Assembly: GCA_047972425.1 (NCBI GenBank)
Contig: JBKEAR010000049.1
Coordinates: 1 to 13,675, forward strand
Source: JBKEAR01 sp047972425
Lineage (GTDB): Bacteria > Pseudomonadota > Alphaproteobacteria > JBKEAR01
Direction of reading: 5' to 3'
DNA length: 13,675 nt
Both the position numbers and the translations under genes were made by a program. Below, piece after piece: positions 7,863 through 13,675 of this stretch; the first letter of the stretch is position 1, and each line of letters starts with the position of its first letter. The notes below the pieces were generated by a model. That model had not been told where the DNA came from. It did not search any database and was given only the letters and a program-made list of their open reading frames with translations.

Positions 7863-9788
7863 ATGGCAAAAACGCTAGACTTAATTACAATGGGGCGGGC
7901 ATCGGTAGATGTTTATGGCGACCAAATTGGTGGCCGATTGCAAGATATGCGCTCATTTTCTAAATATGTGGGCGGTTGCCCTGCTAATATTGCAATCGGA
8001 ACATCACGCTTAGGGCTAAAAACGGCCTTTTTAAGCCGTGTGGGCGATGAGCAATTTGGCGAATATATCATTGAGCATATGATTAAAAATGGCGTAGATG
8101 TTTCGCATTTGAATAAGGATGCGGAGCGTTTAACAGCCTTAGCGATTTTGGGCATTAAAGATGATGAAACATTCCCGCTGTTATTTTACAGAGATAATTG
8201 CGCCGATATGGCCATTGATGAAAGCGATATTGATGCGGATTTTATTGCCTCGGCCAAGGCATTGATGGTTTCGGGCACGCATTTTTCGAAACCCAATACC
8301 GATGCCGCCCAACGCTTAGCCCTTAAATATGCCAAAAAACATGATACAAAAGTGGTGTTCGATATTGATTATCGCCCCGTATTATGGGGTGTGGCCGCCC
8401 TTGGTGATGGTGAAACCCGCTTTTTGGCAGACCCAAAAATTACAGCGCATTTGCAATCTATTTTACCCTATTGCGATTTAATTATTGGCACAGATGAAGA
8501 ATTTGCTATTGCCGCAGGTACCGATAGCCCCGATGATGAATTGGCATCTCTAAGGGAGGTTCGTAAACATACCGATGCCGCCCTTGTACTTAAACGCGGT
8601 GCTTTGGGTTGTACGGTTTATGAGGGCGCAATCCCCGATAATTTAGATGATGGCCATATGGGCAAGCCCTTAAAAATTAAAGTGTTTAATGTTTTGGGCG
8701 CGGGCGATGCTTTTATGAGTGGTTTTTTACGGGGTTGGTTAAAAGGCGAGGATTACGAGACTTGCTGCACATGGGCGAATGCTTCGGGGGCGATTGTGGT
8801 CACACGCCATGGTTGCTCACCGGCTATTCCTTGTTTTGAAGAACTGATGGCAGCGATTGATGGAAAAATTGGGGGTGAGGCGATAGGCCTAACACCCGAT
8901 GATAATGTGATATTTAAACGTTTGCATTATAAAACATCGCGTTTCCATAATTGGGATAATGTAGAGGTTTTGGCCTTTGATCATCGTTCGCAAATGGCTG
9001 ATTTATGTAAAGAGGCTAATGTAAGTGAAGATAAAATACCAGCCTTAAAACAACTGATTTTAGAAGCGGTATTAGAAGGGCATGATGACCCAAAATCTAC
9101 AGGTGTTCTCATAGACGGTCGCCCCAATATGGGCGAGCACGCCTTATGGAATGCAACGGGTAGGGGCATATGGGTTGGCCGCCCTGTGGAGTTGCCGGGT
9201 GCACGCCCGTTAGAATTTGAAGCCGGCGATGATATTGCGTTAGATTTACATAATTGGCCGGAGGATCAATGTATTAAAGTGCTTGTTCCGTGGAGCCCCA
9301 ATGATGATGCAGCCATCAAACAAGCCAATGGTAAAAAATTAAAACATCTTTATAATGCAGCCAAAGCCAATAATTTGGATATACTCATAGAGGTTATCCC
9401 CCCGAATTGTGAATGGAAAGAAGATGAAAGCACCGTATGGCGTGCGATTGAAGAAATTCAGGCGCTTGATATTTTTGGCGATTGGTGGAAGTTACCCCCC
9501 TTACTCAAATCGGAGAGTTGGGTGGAATGCCGCAAAGCCATTCAATCGCGCGATCCCGTAAGCCAAGGCATGATGGTGTTGGGTTTTGGTGTGGATAAAC
9601 AAACATTGTTTCAAAGCTTTAATGCGGCATCGGGTGAGCCTTTTGTTAAAGGCTTTGCTGTGGGGCGCACTATATGGTCGGCACCATCGCTGGCTTGGTT
9701 AAAGGGCGAAATAAGCGACGTACAATTTAAACAAGAAATTAACCAAAATTATCAAGAATTTTGCCAAGCGTGGCGCAACAGAAAATAA
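7863..9788 (+). CDS. iolC: 5-dehydro-2-deoxygluconokinase fused to DUF2090 (probable 2-deoxy-5-keto-gluconate-6-phosphate aldolase)
   Basis: This is a two-domain protein of 641 residues, about twice the length of a lone IolC. Residues 1 to about 335 form a PfkB/ribokinase kinase that phosphorylates 2-deoxy-5-keto-gluconate. The early signature YVGGCPANIA (35-44) and the late ATP/anion-hole signature LGAGDAF (278-284) with probable catalytic base D282 are both intact. Residues about 345-641 form a DUF2090 domain (starting near FKRLHYKTSRFHNWDN), related to class I aldolase-type barrels. Such fusions are annotated as bifunctional kinase/aldolase. The domain would replace IolJ, for which no separate gene is seen, by cleaving the phosphorylated product to dihydroxyacetone phosphate and malonate semialdehyde. 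The kinase call is firm; the aldolase role is family knowledge plus the pathway gap. AAGAGG (7851-7856) precedes the ATG. Confidence 0.94.
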   Translation: MAKTLDLITMGRASVDVYGDQIGGRLQDMRSFSKYVGGCPANIAIGTSRLGLKTAFLSRVGDEQFGEYIIEHMIKNGVDVSHLNKDAERLTALAILGIKDDETFPLLFYRDNCADMAIDESDIDADFIASAKALMVSGTHFSKPNTDAAQRLALKYAKKHDTKVVFDIDYRPVLWGVAALGDGETRFLADPKITAHLQSILPYCDLIIGTDEEFAIAAGTDSPDDELASLREVRKHTDAALVLKRGALGCTVYEGAIPDNLDDGHMGKPLKIKVFNVLGAGDAFMSGFLRGWLKGEDYETCCTWANASGAIVVTRHGCSPAIPCFEELMAAIDGKIGGEAIGLTPDDNVIFKRLHYKTSRFHNWDNVEVLAFDHRSQMADLCKEANVSEDKIPALKQLILEAVLEGHDDPKSTGVLIDGRPNMGEHALWNATGRGIWVGRPVELPGARPLEFEAGDDIALDLHNWPEDQCIKVLVPWSPNDDAAIKQANGKKLKHLYNAAKANNLDILIEVIPPNCEWKEDESTVWRAIEEIQALDIFGDWWKLPPLLKSESWVECRKAIQSRDPVSQGMMVLGFGVDKQTLFQSFNAASGEPFVKGFAVGRTIWSAPSLAWLKGEISDVQFKQEINQNYQEFCQAWRNRK

Positions 9789-9800
9789 GGAATAATAGTC

Positions 9801-10814
9801 ATGGATAATATAAAATTTGGCGCTGTTGGGTTGGGCCGCTTAGGTAAACAACATGCCGAAAATTTAGCAACAAAAATACCGGGTGCAAATTTGGTGGCTG
9901 TTTGCGCATTAGAGGATAATTTATTAGCGGAAAGTAAAGAAAAATGGGGTGTAGAAACCTATAAAGACTTTGATGAAATGCTTAAAAATACGGATTTAGA
10001 TGCGGTATTGCTATCATCGCCTTCGCATTTGCATTGCGTGCAAATAGAAAAAGCTTTAGATGCCGGATTGCATGTTTTTTGCGAAAAACCCTTGGGGACA
10101 AGCTTGCAAGAATGCAAGAAGGCCGAGGCTGCCGTTGCCCGCCACCCCGATAAAGTATTTATGTTGGGTTTTATGCGCCGTTACGATCCCTCTTATGCCG
10201 AAGTAAAACGCCGCATTGATGCCGGCGAAATCGGCCGCCCCATATTATTTAGAGGTTATGGTCAAGATGGTATTCATGCCATTGATGGCTACCTAAAATT
10301 TGCCGGTCATTCAGGTGGGCAATTTATTGATATGGCGGTACATGATATCGATTTAGCCCGTTGGTTTATCGGGAGTGAACCTAAAAAAGTATGGGCAATC
10401 GGCGATGCCTATGCTTACCCCGAGGTCAAACAATATAACGATGGTGATAATTGTGCCGCTATGATGCAATGCGAAGACGGTACCATGGTGTTTTTATTTG
10501 TGGGGCGCACCGCCCCCCATGGTTATAATGTGGAAAGCGAGATTATTGGCACGAAAGGTACGTTGCGTATTGCCTCGGTACCGCAACGCAATATGGTAGA
10601 AATTTTAGATGCCCATGGTGTGCGCAAAGAATGCTCGCAAGATTTTTTAGAGCGTTTTGAGCAAGCTTACCTCAATGAGGTAACCGAATTTGTAAATTGT
10701 ATTCGCGAAGGTAGAAAACCCGGTGTAGATGTATCGGACGGTACAAAAACAACAGTAATTGCTTATGCATGTAAAGAATCGTTTGAGAGCGGAAAACTTG
10801 TGGATATTGTTTAA
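9801..10814 (+). CDS. Second Gfo/Idh/MocA dehydrogenase, probable inositol 2-dehydrogenase
   Basis: This NAD(P)-dependent sugar dehydrogenase of 337 residues has the same fold as the enzyme at 3624-4619 but is clearly diverged from it. The Rossmann motif is GAVGLGRLGKQHAENL, the conserved lysine is K96 in FCEKPLGT, and the catalytic pair is D177/H181 in FIDMAVHDIDLARW. It closes the operon, 12 bp after iolC, with AAGGA at 9787-9791. It probably oxidises an inositol, possibly a different stereoisomer (scyllo- or chiro-inositol) or a methylated inositol, which would widen the diet feeding into the same pathway. Substrate choice is inference only; many genomes label both copies as inositol 2-dehydrogenase. 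Confidence 0.88.
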   Translation: MDNIKFGAVGLGRLGKQHAENLATKIPGANLVAVCALEDNLLAESKEKWGVETYKDFDEMLKNTDLDAVLLSSPSHLHCVQIEKALDAGLHVFCEKPLGTSLQECKKAEAAVARHPDKVFMLGFMRRYDPSYAEVKRRIDAGEIGRPILFRGYGQDGIHAIDGYLKFAGHSGGQFIDMAVHDIDLARWFIGSEPKKVWAIGDAYAYPEVKQYNDGDNCAAMMQCEDGTMVFLFVGRTAPHGYNVESEIIGTKGTLRIASVPQRNMVEILDAHGVRKECSQDFLERFEQAYLNEVTEFVNCIREGRKPGVDVSDGTKTTVIAYACKESFESGKLVDIV

Positions 10815-10860
10815 TTGCTTTAATTAAACCTAGTTTTTAATAATTATAATTATATACATC

Positions 10861-10900
10861 AAACCTCATGCAATTTTTCATGGGGTTTAAGTATATTTTT
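10861..10900 (+). terminator. Rho-independent terminator of the inositol operon
   Basis: A ten-pair stem is formed by AAACCTCATG (10861-10870) and CATGGGGTTT (10879-10888), with one G-U wobble and an eight-base loop. It is followed by a T-rich tract through about 10900. It starts 46 bp after the last dehydrogenase stop and separates the operon from the adhesin gene. Confidence 0.78.
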
Positions 10901-11132
10901 ATTTTTCATCTTTTTTTTAAGGAAAAAATAAATTATTAAAAATATTATGTTTTTTTTATAAAAAATATATGGTTAATTAAAAAAAACTTTAAATTGGTGA
11001 TGTAATTTAAATAAAAAATATAAATATAAATATAAAAATTAATATTTATTTTTGTTGTGTGGGTTATTTTGTAGGTTATATAATTGTATATAAACATATG
11101 CATATAAATAATATAGTCAAAAAGGTTTGAAA
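10889..11132. other. Very AT-rich intergenic spacer with short TATAAA tandem repeats
   Basis: This 244-bp spacer lies between the operon terminator and the adhesin start. It is almost entirely A and T, with long A and T runs and three perfect tandem copies of TATAAA at 11019-11036. I see no coding frame or RNA gene in it. Such sequence is expected to be curved and is a common target of nucleoid-silencing proteins, but that is inference. It very probably holds the promoter of the downstream surface-protein gene. Confidence 0.6.
11055..11084 (+). promoter_or_regulatory. Possible sigma-70-type promoter for the VCBS-repeat gene
   Basis: TTGTGT (11055-11060) and a perfect TATAAT (11079-11084) are separated by 18 bases, 48 bp upstream of the proposed ATG. 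The -35 match is weak, and TATAAT arises easily by chance in DNA this AT-rich, so this is only a candidate. Confidence 0.28.
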
Positions 11133-13028
11133 ATGATAATAAACGGAAAAAATCAAAATGAAATCGTTATTGTCGTGCAAAGCGATAGTCATATTGATCT
11201 GAGTGAATATTTTGATTCTATGCCTTTCAGCCTATTCCGCTCGGGTGCGGATTTATTGGCGGTTACCGTAGATGAAACAAAAATCTATCGGTTGGTTGAT
11301 TTTTATAAATATACTTCCGATAGCGATATTCTTATCCGGCTTGTTGGATTTGAAGGCCAAGATCTCATGGAATATGCCGCGAATGCACCGAGCATTGATC
11401 GGTATCAGCCGGTCTTTGATAGCGCAACAGAAAATCTGCCGTTTACCCCCATGCCAATTGGGACTGTTCTAAATTTTGGTGAAAATTCAGCTGTTAGCGG
11501 GCGATTATTAGGTTATACCAACTTTAATATTTTGGGTGGATCGGCCAATTTAAGCTTTTCGGGTCATTCATTATCTACAGGCTTGGCCGAAGAAGAAAAT
11601 AATATGCCAACCATTGATAATGCATCAAATGCCGTAATAGAAGATACAAATATTTTAGCATCGGGTATATTGGTTGCATCAGATGCCGATAGTGATGCGG
11701 TGTTAACTTATAATAAACAAAATGATGGCCTTTATGGTCACTTAACAATTGATCCAACAACGGGCGCATATAATTATAATTTAGATAATGAATTAGATAT
11801 TGTGCAATCGTTAAATGTAGGTGAAACAATTACTGATGTAATTACAATTTTCGTTACTGATGAAAACGGTGCTAAGGCAACATCAACTTTAACCATAACG
11901 ATTACCGGAACCAATGATGCGCCAACTTTAGCGGTTGCAACAAATGAAGTAACTGAAGGAACAATAACAGATGTTACGGGTACATTAGTTGGCGGAGATA
12001 TTGATAATAATGCCATACTTAACTATAGTACCGATAATAATGGCAGTTATGGCAATTTGACTATTAATAGTGAAACCGGTGAATATGTCTATAGTTTAGA
12101 TAATAATAATGCCGATGTTCTTGCTTTGAGTGCAGGTGAGTCCATAACCGATGTGATAACCGTTTATGTGACCGATGAACATGGAGCACAAACAAGCTCT
12201 ACGATAACAATTATAATCAATGGTTATAACGAACCACCAACATTAGAGCCCGCAATGGGTGCTGTTATTGAAGACACATCTCTTACAACATCCGGAACCC
12301 TTGTTGGTGCTGATATCGATCATAATGCTGTTCTTACCTATGGTACAGAGAATAACGGGAGCTATGGTAGTTTAACGGTTAATAGTTCAACAGGCGAATA
12401 TATTTATACGCTCAACAATACCAATATTGCGGTTGATAAACTTGATGAAGGCGATGTTATTACCGATGTTGTAACGATTATCGTGACCGATGAACATGGT
12501 GCACAAACAACCTCAACACTTACGATTACCATAACAGGCACTAACGATACACCAATTGTTGATGCGGGTGCGGTATCGGCAGGGGCAGTCAAAGAAGATG
12601 AAACTTTAACAGCCACAGGCAATTTAAGCTTTAGCGATGTGGATGCCGATGATAACCTATCTTATGCTGTCTCTACTGCAAGTTATGGTAATTTAACCTA
12701 TGATGATATATCGGGCGAATGGACATATGCGTTAAATAATAATTTAGATGCCATACAGCATCTTAATGCGGGCGAAACAATTATAGAAACTATCACAATT
12801 ACAGCAACCGATACCCATAGCGCCATTGTTACGCAAACAATTACGATTACTATTACAGGCACCAATGATGTTCCGGCTTTGGGCGCATATAGCAATAGTT
12901 TAACAGAGGATACCGATGTTACCTCAGGCAATTTAGTTGCAACGGGTACATTGACGGGCACGGATGTTGATACTAAAGCGACCCTAAATTATTGGACAGA
13001 TTGTACATGCACCTCCACAACAGGCTAA
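11133..13028 (+). CDS. VCBS-repeat surface/adhesin-like protein, N-terminal part up to a premature stop
   Basis: This 631-residue frame starts at ATG 11133, preceded by AAAGG (11121-11125) at a good distance; an in-frame TTG at 11127 is a worse start. Residues 1 to about 158 are non-repetitive and I do not recognise them. No signal peptide is visible, which fits the type I-secreted giant adhesins (RTX/LapA/BapA-like) that carry a C-terminal export signal, here beyond the window. From about residue 159 there are four VCBS/cadherin-like repeats of 105-107 residues, each beginning near a PT(L/I) and ending in ITGTND-type motifs, with VIEDT, GSYGNLT and GETITDVIT inside. The frame stops inside the fifth repeat at TAA 13026-13028, but the repeat coding continues in the same frame beyond it. 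This is therefore probably the front of a much longer gene that is truncated here by mutation or by sequence error. Roles in adhesion or biofilm are inferred from the family. Confidence 0.72.
   Translation: MIINGKNQNEIVIVVQSDSHIDLSEYFDSMPFSLFRSGADLLAVTVDETKIYRLVDFYKYTSDSDILIRLVGFEGQDLMEYAANAPSIDRYQPVFDSATENLPFTPMPIGTVLNFGENSAVSGRLLGYTNFNILGGSANLSFSGHSLSTGLAEEENNMPTIDNASNAVIEDTNILASGILVASDADSDAVLTYNKQNDGLYGHLTIDPTTGAYNYNLDNELDIVQSLNVGETITDVITIFVTDENGAKATSTLTITITGTNDAPTLAVATNEVTEGTITDVTGTLVGGDIDNNAILNYSTDNNGSYGNLTINSETGEYVYSLDNNNADVLALSAGESITDVITVYVTDEHGAQTSSTITIIINGYNEPPTLEPAMGAVIEDTSLTTSGTLVGADIDHNAVLTYGTENNGSYGSLTVNSSTGEYIYTLNNTNIAVDKLDEGDVITDVVTIIVTDEHGAQTTSTLTITITGTNDTPIVDAGAVSAGAVKEDETLTATGNLSFSDVDADDNLSYAVSTASYGNLTYDDISGEWTYALNNNLDAIQHLNAGETIIETITITATDTHSAIVTQTITITITGTNDVPALGAYSNSLTEDTDVTSGNLVATGTLTGTDVDTKATLNYWTDCTCTSTTG
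11607..12872 (+). repeat. Four diverged VCBS repeat units (105, 105, 105, 107 residues)
   Basis: The units are 11607-11921, 11922-12236, 12237-12551 and 12552-12872. They align by their PT(L/I) start, ED(T/E) near residue 15, DxDxxAxL(T/N)Y, GSYG(N/S)LT, Y(V/I/N)Y(S/T/N)L(D/N)N, GE(T/S)ITDV(I/V)T and T(D/E)xxGAQT elements, and their TIT(I/G)xGTND ends. Protein identity is moderate and DNA identity low, so this duplication is old compared with the array that follows. Confidence 0.88.
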
Positions 13029-13111
13029 GGCAATTATTGTAACTTAAGCTTAGTATCATCTACATGTGCTTATACATATACGTTATATAATATCTTAATC
13101 TGAATTCAAAT
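12976..13111 (+). other. Block of G:C to T:A changes inside repeat unit 5
   Basis: Aligned with the copy 351 bp downstream, this 136-bp block has 17 differences. There are six C-to-A (12976, 12988, 13019, 13027, 13033, 13103), ten G-to-T (13002, 13008, 13034, 13038, 13065, 13083, 13086, 13093, 13099, 13111) and one A-to-T (13101). Fifteen codons change: two become stops, one is silent, four Gly become Cys and three Ser become Ile. The direction is inferred because the older repeats share the Gly of the GSYGNLT motif with unit 6, whereas this block reads Cys there. Confidence 0.85.
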
Positions 13112-13675
13112 TTTGAATGTGGGTGAAAGCATCACCGATACGATTATTGTTTATGTTAAAGATGACCAAGGGGCAGTATCAAGCAATACGGTCACGATAA
13201 CAATTATTGGTTCCAATGATATTCCGACTTTAGGTAGTTATACAAACATAGTTAAAGAAGATACAGCAGTAACATCGGGTAACTTAACAGCTACAGGCAC
13301 GCTCACCGGTGCAGATGTTGATACTACAGCGACCCTAACTTATTGGACAGATGGTACAGGCACCTCCACCACAGGCTCAGGCACGTATGGTAACTTAAGC
13401 TTAGTATCATCTACAGGTGCTTATACATATACGGTAGATAATAGCTTAAGCAGCATTCAAAGTTTGAATGTGGGTGAAAGCATCACCGATACGATTATTG
13501 TTTATGTTAAAGATGACCAAGGGGCAGTATCAAGCAATACGGTCACGATTACAATTAATGGCACCAATGATATTCCGACTTTAGGTAGTTATACAAACAT
13601 AGTTAAAGAAGATACAGCAGTAACATCGGGTAACTTAACGGCTACAGGCACGCTCACCGGTGCAGATGTTGATAC
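13029..13675 (+). pseudogene. In-frame continuation of the VCBS-repeat gene beyond the nonsense codons, runs off the window
   Basis: This stretch continues in the same reading frame as the 11133 gene. After TAA 13026-13028 a second stop, TGA at 13101-13103, occurs in the same damaged repeat. From 13104 the frame is open to the window end. It encodes the rest of repeat 5, a complete 117-residue repeat 6 (13224-13574; PTLGSYTNIVKED at its start, INGTNDI at its end) and the start of repeat 7. I see no frameshift. A credible new start with a ribosome site is not evident after the stops, so if the stops are real this part would not be translated. If they are errors, it belongs to one long adhesin CDS. 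Confidence 0.65.

Larger units (their letters stand above)
12873..13675 (+). repeat. Tandem 351-bp VCBS repeat array (two full units plus part of a third)
   Basis: The units are 12873-13223, 13224-13574 and 13575 onward, with an exact period of 351 bp (117 codons). They are 10-12 residues longer than the preceding units because of an extra Thr/Gly/Ser-rich stretch around WTDGTGTSTTGSGTYG. Units 6 and 7 are identical over the visible overlap except for one A/G difference. The second half of unit 5 (13112 onward) also matches unit 6 closely apart from four changes at 13199-13212. This is a recent expansion that probably continues past the window. Confidence 0.92.

Noticed and set aside
12976..13111. 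Diversity-generating retroelement variable region
   Set aside because: Those elements change adenines of the template to any base. Here the changed bases are G and C, going only to T and A. No reverse transcriptase or template repeat pair is in the window, and the changes create stops.

Overview
The window suggests a moderately AT-rich Gram-negative proteobacterium, most likely an alphaproteobacterium. This is inferred from the iol gene set, the IolC-DUF2090 fusion, the RbsC-type sugar permease and the VCBS-repeat adhesin. No rRNA or tRNA gene is present to fix the taxonomy.

Positions 1-10814 form one tightly packed, all plus-strand operon for myo-inositol use. In order it holds the 3' part of an ABC sugar permease, iolD, iolE, an inositol 2-dehydrogenase (iolG/idh), iolA, an RpiR-family regulator, iolB, an iolC-DUF2090 fusion, and a second Gfo/Idh/MocA dehydrogenase. 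Gaps between genes are 11-59 bp and nearly every gene has a clear Shine-Dalgarno. Together the products cover the whole route: uptake, oxidation to 2-keto-myo-inositol (IolG), dehydration (IolE), ring opening (IolD), isomerisation to 2-deoxy-5-keto-gluconate (IolB), phosphorylation and probable aldol cleavage (the IolC fusion), and conversion of malonate semialdehyde to acetyl-CoA (IolA). The promoter and the rest of the transporter lie upstream of the window. The operon ends at a convincing intrinsic terminator (10861-10900).

Positions 10889-11132 are an extremely AT-rich spacer with a weak promoter candidate. It leads into an unrelated gene that starts at 11133 and encodes a VCBS-repeat surface protein, probably exported by a type I system. 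After about 158 non-repetitive residues there are four diverged repeats of 105-107 residues, then a 117-residue (351-bp) repeat type that runs off the end of the window.

The first 351-bp unit carries two in-frame stops (13026-13028 and 13101-13103). The frame is otherwise unbroken to the end of the window. Compared base by base with the next copy, a 136-bp block (12976-13111) differs at 17 positions, 16 of which are G-to-T or C-to-A. The flanking sequence, by contrast, is either almost identical or diverged by ordinary mixed substitutions. This one-sided G:C to T:A spectrum is the most unusual signal in the window. It is either a sequencing or assembly artefact in a repeat, or a real, localised oxidative-type mutation patch. 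The metabolic operon looks orthodox, and I saw no evidence of an undescribed multi-gene system.
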